Part shown: piece by piece, positions 1 to 11,300 of the stretch
Layout of the letters: each line of letters opens with the position of its first letter
Position numbering within the stretch: position 1 is the first letter of the stretch
Origin: CAZCVI01 sp964502145
Lineage (GTDB): Bacteria > Acidobacteriota > Aminicenantia > UBA2199
Direction of reading: 5' to 3'
Length of the DNA: 64,000 nucleotides
Assembly (NCBI GenBank): GCA_964502145.1
Contig: CAZCVI010000007.1
Coordinates: 62,001 to 126,000 of the forward strand
Translations under genes and position numbers: made by a program
Notes under the pieces: generated by a model
Seen by the model: only the letters and a program-made list of their open reading frames with translations
The model's database searches: none
What the model was told of the DNA's origin: nothing

Positions 1-571
1 TTGGAAATCGTTTGATTGCATGATCTCCAAGAGTCCAAATAGCATACTCGTCATCTGATTTACTACGGTTACTTTTTAATTCGATCAATAACTCATATAA
101 TCGAACCTGTGCAAAATCCATGATTGTTGTATTCGAATGATTGCCATTGATTTGAAAAGTACTGATTGAACTATTAACAAACTGTACCCCTTGGTCATAC
201 CTTTTCTTCATGGATTCAGGCAAAGGCTTGTTTCTCACTGATTCACTTATATCTAATACAAAAATATAAATGTTCTTTTGAGGATTCTTGTTTCCATTGT
301 CTTTTGGTTCTATCAAGTTAGAAAAGGTAGTTTCAATCTGCTTCTGGTATAACGATTTATATGGCAATAGTGTCCAATCATTATTGTTTTGGACGATCAC
401 ATCGGAATAGACGGTGCATAGTATCCCATATAGGCTCAATGACATCAGGAAGATTGTCCAAGCATTTTTAAGTTTTTTAAACTCCCAGAATTGTATATAA
501 TAGGATATGTGTTCTCTTAATGACCACATTTTTTTCTCTTTACGGGATGTCTGTTTTTCTATCGAGCTCAT
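1..571 (-). CDS. membrane-anchored VWA-like protein, 3' part cut by the window edge
   Basis: About 190 N-terminal residues are visible and the gene runs off the left edge. The start at 571 is preceded by GAGGAG (578-583), 7 bases from the ATG. A basic N-terminus is followed by one hydrophobic segment (about residues 38-57, AWTIFLMSLSLYGILCTVY). After it comes a beta strand carrying LDISES, which fits the DxSxS metal-binding (MIDAS) signature of von Willebrand factor A domains; the later MIDAS residues lie beyond the edge or are not obvious. It starts 43 bp after the stop of the VWA/tubulin-like gene at 615-4448 on the same strand, so it is probably the ninth cistron of that operon. By the positive-inside rule the VWA-like part would face the periplasm. 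The VWA assignment rests on one motif plus context. Confidence 0.7.
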   Translation of the reverse strand, partial: MSSIEKQTSRKEKKMWSLREHISYYIQFWEFKKLKNAWTIFLMSLSLYGILCTVYSDVIVQNNNDWTLLPYKSLYQKQIETTFSNLIEPKDNGNKNPQKNIYIFVLDISESVRNKPLPESMKKRYDQGVQFVNSSISTFQINGNHSNTTIMDFAQVRLYELLIELKSNRSKSDDEYAIWTLGDHAIKRFP

Positions 572-614
572 TTATTTCTCCTCAAATGAAGTTAATTTTA
601 TTTTCCATGGTATA

Positions 615-3600
615 TCACTGTTTATGCTTGAAATATTGGACTGCGCCATATACGATCTGGAAAAGCTGTGTCTTGGTAGCCTCGGTTAGCGGCAACGGTG
701 TTTGCAAGATGGTGGGTTCTAATGTGGTCACATCCAATGACAAGATTTCTTGAAAGCTACGGTTCAACTCCTGGGAAATGGCACTATCGGTGGATTGGGT
801 CACTTCGCGAAGCAAGTTCAGAATATCCTTTTCATTCTGGGAGGATTTGGGAATGTCTTTTAAGTTGCCAAAACGATAAACCATCTGGGCACCGGATTGA
901 ACCTCTTTTACTTGTTGATCAATAACACCGAGCTTCACTGCTCCCAGGAATTTTTCCATATCCTGGCACAAGGCCACCAAGGCAAAAGAAGGGGCTTGCG
1001 ACTCTTGCCGGGTCACTTGTCTGTAACTTTGGAGAGCATTGTAGGCATTCCACTCCTCGGAAAACACGAAGGGCGGCAAGGAATCAAAATTAAGATTACC
1101 TCCATCCTTAAACTCCTCTTGATTTAATTGATACTTAAAGAAACCATGAATAAAGGGATTGCGGGTTTCCAGTTTCTGATGGACTATACCGGTGGGGATA
1201 TCAGCCTGAAGGGCGTCGGCGGTAAAACTGTCGAGAAACAACAGGGACTGTTCACCGGTTCTTTTTAATTCGGGGCGGAGATGTAGGTTTAATGTATCGT
1301 TCCCGGCTTCGCGGTTGATTTCCAAAAAATCGGTGATGGTGGCATGGTGCCATTGGTTCCGTCGGGAGGCAAAGTAACCGGGAAGGGTCAACACTTGCGC
1401 CACCATTTGGGCGGCAGCCACGGTGTCTAACTGGATATCGTACTCTGTTACCTCTTTATGATTGGCAATGCAGAGTTTAATATCACCATCCGGGGCCAAA
1501 CGCCATTGAAACTGATTAAAAATATCCATTTCTATGTCTAGAAAATAAGCCCGGTAAAGTCTGTCTTTGAGCGGGGTATTAAATTTGAAGTAAGGGATTT
1601 TCAGATTCTCGGTGGCCTCGCAGGCTTTCTCAATGGCATTGAGCTTGTCATTGAGGATACGACAAATACCGGTAAAATCCGGTGTGCCTTCACCCAATAT
1701 CTGGTGCCACTTCTCAAAACTGGGGAGCCAATGCTCCAGAATATCGAGAAAACGACCGATCATTTGAGAAAGTGTCTGGCATTGTTTTTGGTCCAACAGA
1801 CTCTCGCTGGGCAAGATACTTTCAGCCAAGTCTTTGATCTGGGTAATGGCAGTTTTGAGTTTAACCAGTGACCTGTAGGCAATGGGCAGTTTCTTTTCCA
1901 AGAGTTGCGGGTCTGTGTCTGCGTCCGGTGTGGTCATGATATAGTCTAACCAGGTGTAGATAAGATTTTCGAAGGCATCGGCTTCATTCTGGAGATAATT
2001 CTCCACTTCTTCGGGAATGGTCTGTTGCACCATACCAATCATACCGCCCCGGGAAAGGAAATGGGAGAGGGTGCTACCATTGGGATTCTGAATTAACTCC
2101 GGGCTGAGCAGGAGTATGGGTCTGGTATTGCCCCACTCTTTTTTGTTTAAGAGAATATCCATGGCGGCAGTCACCTGTTGCTCTTTAATGGCGGCGCTTT
2201 TTTCAGAATAATCGCGGGGATTATCTTCCAGTCCGAGAATATGGTTGCCCATCACGGTCAAAAGGAGCCGCAGGGAGAAATACTCTTCCAACAACCGTTT
2301 ATAGAGGAACGGGGCAAACACTTCGACGTGGTGGGTGAGGAGACTATTGTAGGCATACTGGTTGTGTTGCTGGATAAAATCGCGGAAGTCTTTGGTGACG
2401 ATCCATTGGTACAGGGTGAGTCCGGTTTGGGGATAGAGATGGTCGCGGTTTAAGGCTTCCTCTTTTTTCTCTACCCAGAATATCTGATCAAACCATTGAT
2501 CCATTTTTTCTTCGCCGGGAAGAGGGGTAAAGGCGGTGTCCCGTGCTGCAAAGAGGCGGGCTAACTGGCGTTTGAAGGCTTCTTTATTGATATCATAAAC
2601 TTCCTTTTTTCTGTCCCTATCGGTTTCTTTGAGGTCGGGTTCAGCATCCATTAAAAAGAGATTGATGGATTTTTGGGGGATGTGGAGTTCCTTGATAAGC
2701 TGTTTTATAGAATAACACAGATCCATCATCATACCCACAGAGGTCCCACCACCCAGAGTGCAAACCAGACAAATATTCAAGGGTTCCAGCGGGGCAGCAT
2801 CATAGAGTTTTTTGAGCAGAGGCTTTAACTCCTGAATACGGTTCCGATTGCGGAGGTAGATGAGTCGTCCAATGGCGGGGTTCTGATGGGAGCCGCTACC
2901 AATATCATAATCAATGCCCTCGACATTTAAGCCAGGGGCATCCAACCAACTGTATTCCCTGTGGGATACATCCTTCTGGGTTTCTACACGGAGATATTGG
3001 GAGGTATCGGTATGCAGGTTTTGTCTTTCATGGGGTTCGAGTTTTACGGTGCCACTTTGTTGGGTTTCACTAAAATAGGGTTTTACGGAATCTATAGCCA
3101 CAAGGGCTATTTTTTCAGCGATTTTATCGTCCTGGTGATGTTCCCACAAGAAGCGTTTGAGATGGGTGAGCGCGGATATTCCACCATAACCGATACCAAT
3201 GGCCAGGGTGGGATTTAATTCTAATGTGAAGGGATTTTCTATGGGTGGCAGGATTTGCACGGACGCGGAGGGACGGGGGGCCTGTTTCTCGTATTTTTTG
3301 AAGAAGATGTGTCGCTCTGCATCGGGGCAGGTGAACCCAAAAACCCGTTTCAACAGCATCCAAAAGAGAGGGTTGAGGAATATCCACAGGTATTGCCACC
3401 CCCAGAATCGGGGAATCACGAGGACATGGGGCCCTAAATTGGAGAAAAAAGAGAAGGTTTGCTCTTCGTGGTTCTTCATGGTGATTTGGGCTTTATCATG
3501 GGCAACGGGAAACCATCCGTAACAGCGGGGGGTAAGATAATAATCAATGACAAAATGTTCTTCTTCAAGGCCGGTGAGGAACCATTTAACCAGGGGTTTG

Positions 3601-4448
3601 TCTTTATGGTAAATACCCTTGGCATCCAAAGGCCGGAGATTACCCCAGCGGGCAATATGAAAGGGGGCGGCAGCGGTGTTGGGATACTCGGCAATCTCGA
3701 CGTCCCTGGCCAGGGCATTTTGAATTCTGCGGCCCACGGTGTGAAAGAAATCCTTGAGCTTGGTGGGATCATCCACATAAAAAAACATATGCTCATCACC
3801 GGCAATTTGTTTCAATAATTCCTGGTTGCACTCGCCCATGCCGATGGTATAGATGAGCACGCCCGCCTTTCTGAGTTCTTCGGCCTGTTGGATGGCGGGG
3901 GCGGGATCACTACCCCCATCGGATAAAAGGATAAGGGCATTTTTTTTATGGGGGTCGGCCTCTTCGTTAAAAAGTTGTCGGCCCAATCTCAAGCCTTCAT
4001 GGATGGCGGTGTCTCCTCCGGCGCACAGTTTATCAATGGTTTGATTTAACCGGGGTACCTCATTGGTGAAGCGGCAACTGATGCGGGCGGCGGAATCAAA
4101 TTCCACGATGGCATAGGAAAAGGTACTGGGGGTGGAGGCGATCAGATTTTTGGCGGCCTCGCGGGCATGAAAAATAGCGGAACGCCAACTCATGCTGCCG
4201 GATTTATCCATAACCAAGAGGATATTCCAGGGGTCCTTCTTTTCCTCCTGCACGGGCATCTCTATTTTGGAAGCCTGCAAGCATACTTTGATGGTTTCAT
4301 CTTTAAACACGAGACGCTGGTTGGTGAAACGAACCAGGCTTTGGGCCTTGCGTTGGGATTGTCTGGTTCCTAAAAAATAAATGCCCAGGCCAATCGCTAG
4401 ATACAAGACCACAAGCACAAACAATATGGATACAAATAGTGCGGTCAT
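615..4448 (-). CDS. VWA domain / membrane segment / tubulin-like domain fusion protein
   Basis: 1277 aa. ATG at 4448 overlaps the upstream stop as ATGA and has GGAGG at a good distance, so I prefer it to the ATG seven codons earlier. N-terminal membrane segment (about residues 3-25). VWA domain follows: MIDAS motif DKSGS near residue 75, Thr in GGDTAIHEG, Asp in LSDGGSD. A second hydrophobic stretch lies near 350-370 (WQYLWIFLNPLFWMLL). A Rossmann-like start AIGIGYGG near 413 opens a tubulin-like half whose T4-type loop near 565 reads GGGTSVGMMMD instead of the canonical GGGTGSG. The remaining 700 residues are mostly helical. Basic residues directly after the first membrane segment make the topology ambiguous. 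Family knowledge: such tubulin-like domains (Tubulin_2 type) are GTPase-like; whether this copy binds nucleotide is uncertain given the altered loop. Confidence 0.85.
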   Translation of the reverse strand: MTALFVSILFVLVVLYLAIGLGIYFLGTRQSQRKAQSLVRFTNQRLVFKDETIKVCLQASKIEMPVQEEKKDPWNILLVMDKSGSMSWRSAIFHAREAAKNLIASTPSTFSYAIVEFDSAARISCRFTNEVPRLNQTIDKLCAGGDTAIHEGLRLGRQLFNEEADPHKKNALILLSDGGSDPAPAIQQAEELRKAGVLIYTIGMGECNQELLKQIAGDEHMFFYVDDPTKLKDFFHTVGRRIQNALARDVEIAEYPNTAAAPFHIARWGNLRPLDAKGIYHKDKPLVKWFLTGLEEEHFVIDYYLTPRCYGWFPVAHDKAQITMKNHEEQTFSFFSNLGPHVLVIPRFWGWQYLWIFLNPLFWMLLKRVFGFTCPDAERHIFFKKYEKQAPRPSASVQILPPIENPFTLELNPTLAIGIGYGGISALTHLKRFLWEHHQDDKIAEKIALVAIDSVKPYFSETQQSGTVKLEPHERQNLHTDTSQYLRVETQKDVSHREYSWLDAPGLNVEGIDYDIGSGSHQNPAIGRLIYLRNRNRIQELKPLLKKLYDAAPLEPLNICLVCTLGGGTSVGMMMDLCYSIKQLIKELHIPQKSINLFLMDAEPDLKETDRDRKKEVYDINKEAFKRQLARLFAARDTAFTPLPGEEKMDQWFDQIFWVEKKEEALNRDHLYPQTGLTLYQWIVTKDFRDFIQQHNQYAYNSLLTHHVEVFAPFLYKRLLEEYFSLRLLLTVMGNHILGLEDNPRDYSEKSAAIKEQQVTAAMDILLNKKEWGNTRPILLLSPELIQNPNGSTLSHFLSRGGMIGMVQQTIPEEVENYLQNEADAFENLIYTWLDYIMTTPDADTDPQLLEKKLPIAYRSLVKLKTAITQIKDLAESILPSESLLDQKQCQTLSQMIGRFLDILEHWLPSFEKWHQILGEGTPDFTGICRILNDKLNAIEKACEATENLKIPYFKFNTPLKDRLYRAYFLDIEMDIFNQFQWRLAPDGDIKLCIANHKEVTEYDIQLDTVAAAQMVAQVLTLPGYFASRRNQWHHATITDFLEINREAGNDTLNLHLRPELKRTGEQSLLFLDSFTADALQADIPTGIVHQKLETRNPFIHGFFKYQLNQEEFKDGGNLNFDSLPPFVFSEEWNAYNALQSYRQVTRQESQAPSFALVALCQDMEKFLGAVKLGVIDQQVKEVQSGAQMVYRFGNLKDIPKSSQNEKDILNLLREVTQSTDSAISQELNRSFQEILSLDVTTLEPTILQTPLPLTEATKTQLFQIVYGAVQYFKHKQ

Positions 4449-7400
4449 TGGTTTTCCTCCATATAACATTTCATCCAGCAGTAAAAAGGATGCCGCTGGT
4501 ACACTTCCTCTTCCAATTGATTGAGACGATCTTGCTGGGGGGGAACATGCTGGGGGGGCAGGGTCATTGGGGCAATATTTAACACGTACCGGATGGCGGC
4601 TTCTTGAAGACCTTCATCGGGGAAAAGGGTCAGTGGTATGGTTTGGTTCTCCGCCTGTAATTTCCACAGTTGATCGTACTCATCGCGGACAATTTTAGCA
4701 CCCAGCCACAAACCAACAAAGGATTTGAAGTGCTGGGGGTAATAAAACACGAGATAGTGTAAGGGGAGGAGGGGTTCTACCTGGAAACCGAAACGAGTCT
4801 CTATCAAACGTTGGGTTTCTTGCTTGAGTTTTTCTGTCATGTGGAGGGGCTTGACCTTCTCCCAGGAGTTTTGGGGATTTCCTTTGAGGAGGGTGGAAAC
4901 TTGAATAGAGAACAAACGGTATTGGTTGGAGGTGGGGGGGTAAGCGGCGACCTCTTCAACCCGTTGGGTTTCTTGAAGGCTCTTTTTAAATTCCTTGAGA
5001 TAGGTTTCTTCGGAGGCGCTGAGGCGGATACAGGAACTGTGGGGGAAGAGGTAGAGATAATAGAGATTATCGGTTTCAAAGTCAGCGTGGAGACGTTTGG
5101 CCAGTTGGGTTTTGCTGTAGGTTTGGGGTGTTTTTTTCTCGTATTCCATAAGGAGTTCCAGTATGGTGATTTCCTTCAGGTGCAGCAAGAATTGAGCGGC
5201 CAATTGCCGGGTTTCTTGGCTGAAATTCTTTTGAAAGTCAGGGCCAATGCGGAAGGTATAAGGCTTATCACCATAGAACTCGAATTGCAGCTCGGGTTTT
5301 TTCAAACCTTTTTCCACTATTTTCCAGAGGCAACGTTTCTTTAATTCGGGATAAACGAGGTTTTGGTCCTGGAGGTCCAGCCATTTGGCCAGCCATTGTT
5401 TTCTGAGGGAATCGGGGGAGTAGGCATCGGGGGTATCTTTATCCAGACCCAGTACCAGGCGGCACTTTTTCATGGATAGGAGTTCCTTCTTCAGGGTTTC
5501 CATTTCCCCGATTTTGGTTTGTAAGGTACCCAGCAAGCCGGGGTCGTTCTTTTCGTTCTTTGTTCCCAGCAGTAAATGATACCACTGTTCAATATCCTGT
5601 TGGAGGATTTGAATAAACGCTGAGGTGACCTGGGCGTCTTGGATTTCCTCGGGTGACAGGATATCGGCAGGAACACTGCGGAGTTTATCCTGGATTTCCT
5701 GAAGTACGGACATCAGACCGGTGAGGGAGAAGGCACCCTGGTTCAATAGCAGTGGAATGGCTTTTTCTAAAAAGCCCCAGAAGTTCTCGGTATCCTCGGA
5801 AAGGGATGTATTGTAGCGTTTAAGGTCCTCGCCCTTGCCCAATAACAAGGCGGTCCACTTGTTGTTTTCGCGGCCCATTTCCATGTTCATAATGGGCTTG
5901 ACCAGGGGGTGGGTTAGCAGTTCCTCCAGGGTACCACGTTCCTCCAACTCCGGGGATCCAGCGTTGCTGGATAGGCCGGGGAGGGAGATTTTATCGGACC
6001 AGATATCATTGATAAAGAAGAGTTCTAACATCTCTTTGATCAGGCTGGCAGGGTAGATCAAGGAGCGGGAGGTGATATGGGAAAAGACCTCGATTTTTTC
6101 CTTTTTTCTCTGGGTACCTTCCTGCTTTTTGACACCTTCCAAGAGGTTTCTGGACTCTTTGCGGGCGGTTCGTTCGATGAGAAAGAGGAGGCTATCACCG
6201 ACCTGGGAGAATAAATCCAGCGCGGGTTGTTTGGTGTTTAAAGCAAAGACATAGGCGTTGTGATAGGGACGTTGGACCACAAGTCCACGCAATAGTTGCT
6301 CTTTATCCCAGGCGGAGGGAGGAACGAGATTATAGGGAAAGCTAACACGTCCGGCCTGGGAAAGAAGGTCGAGCTCATCCCGTAAAACAGAATTTTGAAT
6401 GGGCACGATCTTGGGGTTTTGGTGGTCCTGTTGGTCTTCCACCAGCACAAGATTAATTTCAACACTTTGGCCGGTGGTTGCTATTTTATGGGTCCAGCGG
6501 TGCAATAGGACGGAGAGAGGCGCGATTAGTCCACTGCCGACGCCACCATTGGTATTGCCAACCAGGATTACCTGCATAAATTGGGTGGGAAGGGCAGATT
6601 GTTGGAGTTGCTGCAATTTTTGACGCAGTAAAATCATTAACTTACTGTGTTCTCCTTGTTCCAGTTCTTTAAACAGGTACGCACGCACCAGGGCGGCATT
6701 CCGTTGAGAACCGGTGCTGAGTCCCATAATATTCTCGGGAAGAGTGGTATACTCTTCGAGGCTTAAGGAGGAGTAAGGGTTTTCCGGGTCGATGGTGGTA
6801 GTGTTTTTATAGGTATCGATTTTGTCTTTGACATTTCTGAGGTGGGGGTCGGGGATATAAATTTCGGAGTCCCTGTCGAGGCGAGTGATGGTACCGGGCA
6901 CGCGGTCGGGGGTGGGACCATCCACCTCGGCAGCGACGACGTCAATACTTAGAAATTGAATGGCGTTTTCCGCACCATTAACGGCATCGGCGAGGTTTTG
7001 CTTGAGATGGGTGAGTACATGACGTCCGGTTCTTCCCAGACCAATGACCAGGGTGGGAATCCATTCCTGGGTGGCTTTATCCTGAACAAATTGCAGGGGT
7101 AAAATGCCGGGGGTTTCCAGTTTTTTGTAAGGGAAATGGATCTTGGCCTCCCTGGGGATTTCCTGTTTGATGCGGCCCATCAAAGTATACAACCATAACA
7201 GGAGGGCGGGCAGAAATAACCAGAAGAGCAGGCCGTAAGTAATATTAAGAAGGTAGGGGGCGCGATTGCTTTCCATGAGCCTGGAGGTGTTTTGAAGGTC
7301 AATAAAACTGAATTGAAGGGGGTCGTAAAAGGGTTTGATGATGCCGCAGGTGCTGGGGGTGAGGGCCATATGTTCTTGGTATTGGCGGGCAAATACAATT

Positions 7401-8326
7401 TGGTAAGGCATACGGATGGGGTTTTGCCGGGTTCCGGGTGGATAAATAAAACGCCCGTCCGTGGCTTTTTTCTTAAGTTCGGGGTCCACTTTTTTATCCC
7501 AGGAAAAAACCTTGTGGGCAAAGGGCAGGAACATTTCACCCTGTTTGCCAGCAACATTGCCGATTTCTTGGCCCACTTGATCAAAGAGAACCTGGATTTT
7601 GATGGGATCGTCGCAGGTTAGGACGCGGTTGGGATCGAAGTTATTCTCGGAATCGCTGATAATGTCGCGGAGTGCTTGGTAATCGGCATCCTGACCCACG
7701 CCCACCATGTACACATTAACTTGGTTTTTTAAAAAATGATCCTGGTATAAACGATTGGGTTCAATGGTGTCTGCCCCGCCATCGGTGAGAAAGATGACAT
7801 GGTTCTTTTCGTTCTTGCGGTTTTCCAACCATTGGGCTGCCAGTGAGAGTGCCGGGGTGAAGTTGGTGCCACCACCACTACTGTTATAGGCAGTAATCAT
7901 TTCCCGCAAGCCTTTGATATCATTGGTGAGGGGAAATTGATTGGTAATGCCAAGATCAAAAAAGATGACTCCCATAGACACGCTGGCACCTCCGCTGAAA
8001 TTATCTATAAAATTCACCACCGCATCTTTGGCAGCTTCAATCTTGGTGATTTCGCCAGTCATCCAATCCATGGAACGTGAATTGTCGATAATCAGCACGA
8101 TGTTGGTTTTACCCATGGGAGCACTGGTTTTTTCCTGGCTGAAATCCAGGTGAATGGTGGCTTTGATCTGATCTTCCCAGGGGAACATAATATCCTGGTC
8201 TAAGGCCACGGAGAACTTTTTATCTCCACCAGTACCGATATTTAAAATCTTAGTAATCCCGTAACTGCCGATTAAAATTAAGATCGGCAGTGTCAAGAGG
8301 ATTAAAAGGGCTTTTTTTTGTTTCAT
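4445..8326 (-). CDS. VWA domain / membrane segment / tubulin-like domain fusion protein (paralog)
   Basis: 1293 aa, same architecture as its downstream neighbour, with which it overlaps by 4 bp. The start at 8326 follows a GGAGGGTAGG-type ribosome site. MKQKK plus a hydrophobic stretch (residues 6-27) is a signal anchor. VWA domain about 70-270: DNSRS MIDAS near residue 80, Thr in GGGTNFTPA, Asp in LTDGGAD. Second membrane segment about 357-380 (GLLFWLFLPALLLWLY) followed by basic residues, so the VWA part should be periplasmic and the rest cytoplasmic. The tubulin-like part starts LVIGLGRTGRH near 425; its T4-type loop near 592 reads NTNGGVGSG. The C-terminal 600 residues are helical and charged, unlike FtsZ. 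Inferred role: transmits a ligand or adhesion state from the envelope to a cytoplasmic tubulin-like module. Confidence 0.87.
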   Translation of the reverse strand: MKQKKALLILLTLPILILIGSYGITKILNIGTGGDKKFSVALDQDIMFPWEDQIKATIHLDFSQEKTSAPMGKTNIVLIIDNSRSMDWMTGEITKIEAAKDAVVNFIDNFSGGASVSMGVIFFDLGITNQFPLTNDIKGLREMITAYNSSGGGTNFTPALSLAAQWLENRKNEKNHVIFLTDGGADTIEPNRLYQDHFLKNQVNVYMVGVGQDADYQALRDIISDSENNFDPNRVLTCDDPIKIQVLFDQVGQEIGNVAGKQGEMFLPFAHKVFSWDKKVDPELKKKATDGRFIYPPGTRQNPIRMPYQIVFARQYQEHMALTPSTCGIIKPFYDPLQFSFIDLQNTSRLMESNRAPYLLNITYGLLFWLFLPALLLWLYTLMGRIKQEIPREAKIHFPYKKLETPGILPLQFVQDKATQEWIPTLVIGLGRTGRHVLTHLKQNLADAVNGAENAIQFLSIDVVAAEVDGPTPDRVPGTITRLDRDSEIYIPDPHLRNVKDKIDTYKNTTTIDPENPYSSLSLEEYTTLPENIMGLSTGSQRNAALVRAYLFKELEQGEHSKLMILLRQKLQQLQQSALPTQFMQVILVGNTNGGVGSGLIAPLSVLLHRWTHKIATTGQSVEINLVLVEDQQDHQNPKIVPIQNSVLRDELDLLSQAGRVSFPYNLVPPSAWDKEQLLRGLVVQRPYHNAYVFALNTKQPALDLFSQVGDSLLFLIERTARKESRNLLEGVKKQEGTQRKKEKIEVFSHITSRSLIYPASLIKEMLELFFINDIWSDKISLPGLSSNAGSPELEERGTLEELLTHPLVKPIMNMEMGRENNKWTALLLGKGEDLKRYNTSLSEDTENFWGFLEKAIPLLLNQGAFSLTGLMSVLQEIQDKLRSVPADILSPEEIQDAQVTSAFIQILQQDIEQWYHLLLGTKNEKNDPGLLGTLQTKIGEMETLKKELLSMKKCRLVLGLDKDTPDAYSPDSLRKQWLAKWLDLQDQNLVYPELKKRCLWKIVEKGLKKPELQFEFYGDKPYTFRIGPDFQKNFSQETRQLAAQFLLHLKEITILELLMEYEKKTPQTYSKTQLAKRLHADFETDNLYYLYLFPHSSCIRLSASEETYLKEFKKSLQETQRVEEVAAYPPTSNQYRLFSIQVSTLLKGNPQNSWEKVKPLHMTEKLKQETQRLIETRFGFQVEPLLPLHYLVFYYPQHFKSFVGLWLGAKIVRDEYDQLWKLQAENQTIPLTLFPDEGLQEAAIRYVLNIAPMTLPPQHVPPQQDRLNQLEEEVYQRHPFYCWMKCYMEENQ

Positions 8327-8378
8327 CCTACCCTCCGTATTTGATGTGTAATAGATAGTTGGTCATGGGGTTGTCTCG

Positions 8379-11300
8379 CTATTTTTCCAATTTATGCTCT
8401 TCTTTGAGGTAGTACCAGAATATGCGGGCGAGGAACAGCATCTTGTGACCGTCATAATCGTCGATACCAACATGTTTGTTATACTCTTTGATCCACTCGT
8501 TGGCGTTGACAAATTGGTCTTTAATCTCACTGAAGGTGATGCCATTTTCCCTTTGGGTTTTTAAGGTATCGTTTAAGATGCGTTTCACCCGTTCAAAATC
8601 GATGCGGTCAATTCTACCCACTTCTCTTTGAGTCACGGCAAAGTTCACCAGGGCGGTAAACATATCGGAGGTTTTACTTTCATCGGAAAGTCGGTAATCT
8701 CTTTGGGAAGTGGCGTCCATGCCTTCGGTCTTCTTTTGCCCACACACCCAGTAGAGTTTCTCTAAAGTACTGAGCTCCTCGCGGATAATGCCTGCGGCAG
8801 CGCATTGAACAAAGAGTTTTACCTTCTCTTCCTCCTCCAGAACCCAATAAAAAGCGCCATTGGTGAGGGCATGGACACTTTCAAATTTGAAATCAGGCAA
8901 CATCCGTTCAATTCCCCACATCTCCCACTCGCATTTATAATTATGGTATACCTTGGCACGCCAATCCAGTGCATTTTCTGTGACGATCTCCTCGATATAC
9001 TTGGCTTTCATGCTATTAAGCACTTCGATGGATTCGGGGAGTATTTCATTGGAATAGGCGAGAAAAATCATGGAGTTCTTATCGCCGAATTCCAGCTTGC
9101 TGTCCTTATCATTGGGATCGCTGACAGCATTACCCACGCCTTTTTCCAAGCTCAGCTTGAGGTCGCGGAGTTCTTTTTCCAGATTATATGGACCGGCATT
9201 TTTGTCGCCGTAGATGAGGCGATACCGTTTAGGGGTGTTGTCTGGCAATTTGATGAATTCCCTGTGGGCGCTAATGAGCTTTTTCTCCAGATCACCGACA
9301 AAGAGTTTATCGTCCTTATATTGCCGGAACTGTTCCTTGGCCCATTTCAGGTAGTGCATGATGCCCTCATATTGAGACAATCGCTTTTGTTCTATAGTGG
9401 TACGGACATCTTCGATCATCTTGGCCCACATGGTGATTTTTTTATCGACGGTGATCTCAATGTCCTGATGGTCAAACCAGGTCTGATGGTCACTGTCTGT
9501 GTATTCCACCTGAAATTTTTCCCCCTGCGGGTCAAACACCACCTTTAAAGAAGTATAAGGTTTTTCGGCAAAGATATTGTCCAACAAGTACTTCTCGTAT
9601 TTCTGAGCCTCGTCGTCGGTGCCCAATAACCCGATACTGGAAGCCTTACCCACTCCGCCTTTCATGACGCTACGGATATCAATGATCTGGTTGGTGAGGG
9701 CACCCTTGATACTGCTACGACTGATGGAGATATCGCTGTTTTTGTCAATCAAATTTTTCAACAAACGGGTATCCACGTAATTGGACAATTCGTCGTGAAT
9801 TTCCATTAACAGGGAGATCAAATTGTCTGCTTGTTCAAAGAAAAGAAAACGGGTTTTTTGAGAGAGGTAATCCTTCATCAGTTGAACGGCACTCTCGTAC
9901 TCCTCGTTATTACCGCCGCCAAATAGACCAAACCCTTTTTTCTCCTTTACCTGGGGTGGTTCGGAGAAACGGCTGGAGGTCTTGCTGTTACCCGTTTCCA
10001 TGTCGGACCGGCGGGAGTCAAATTCCTTTTTAATGATCCGTTTCAACACGCCTTTAATACCACCGGAATCCTGATCCGTGCCCTGCATCATCAGGGTGAG
10101 TCGCTTCAGGAAATAATGAATATCGGGCACGCTGGCTTGATCGAGATTATTCTTGATGTAATCTTTTAATTTACCCTTAAAGTGATTCAAAATATTATTT
10201 TTAATGGTAACGCGGTCCTCGTTCTCCTTTTTGAAGATAATCTCGTAATGGGCGTATTTCTTATCAATGGTACCTTTAAATTCCGTTAGCAAGGTTTGGG
10301 TGGAAAAGGTTTTTTCATTGACCTTCCTATCCTTAATGGTACGCTTTAAGTCCTCAACGGTCTTCATGTTTTTTTCTTCCTCTTCATAGATATTTTTAAA
10401 GAGGTTTTCCAGTTTTAGCTTATAGTTGGGGCTATCCACTTCCTTACCGAAGTAGCGTTCCGGGGTGCTGTAGCCGAACAGGTCTCTAAAGATAGTTTGG
10501 GGTTTGCCCAGCACGTGTTTTTGAGTATATTCCACGGCGGCTTTGTCATCTTCCACAAGGTGGTTAAGTTCCAGAAAGTAGGGGGAGAGGTTGTTGAGGA
10601 AATTTTCAATATCCCGGTGAATCTCGGTTTTACGATTATCCTCGGGCAACAAGATGGTGCTGTCCTTGGCATTGGGGAATAATTTGTCGATCTCCTCCTT
10701 GAGGAAGGTGGCGGTAAATAGTTGGACATAGAGATTGATGGGAATAAAAATTTTGTAGGTGGAAATCGCAGTGACGCGGTTTTCCTTGTGATTGACCACT
10801 TCATTAAAGAATTCCTGGGCACCGGAATAATCGAAAAATATGGTGAGGCCATCAGTGACTTTGTTAAAATAGTTCTTCCTGGCTTCATCGCTCTGGCACT
10901 CTTCATTAAAGTAGATGAGATTATCAAAGATAGATTTATTATGATAGAATTTATCCTGGCCTTCATAGAGCACGGTATGTTTGCAATCCTGGTTGTCTAT
11001 TTTGGCGCGATGAGTTTCTTTGGTATTGGATAAAAACCGGGAAAGTTCCCTGAAGGCGGCAAAACCCTGGGCTTGGGAAGTTTTGATAGTATCCTTGTAG
11101 ACTTCAGGCAACACGATGCCGCCGATGTTGCGGACGGCAATCCGTTTTTGGTCGGAGATTAATTTGACCAGCATGGAAATATCCAGCAACATGCCAGCGC
11201 CGGTACCACCGGCAAAGGAACCGAAAATCCAAACGGGAATAGTAGAATCCCGGGCAACCTCTTTGATCTCATCCAATAGATTGATAATGGCCTGTTTGAT

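Noticed and set aside
4811..5344. 177-codon plus-strand frame inside the VWA/tubulin gene (also 8805-9548, 10415-10966 and similar)
   Set aside because: Antisense shadows of long genes with clear domains on the minus strand.
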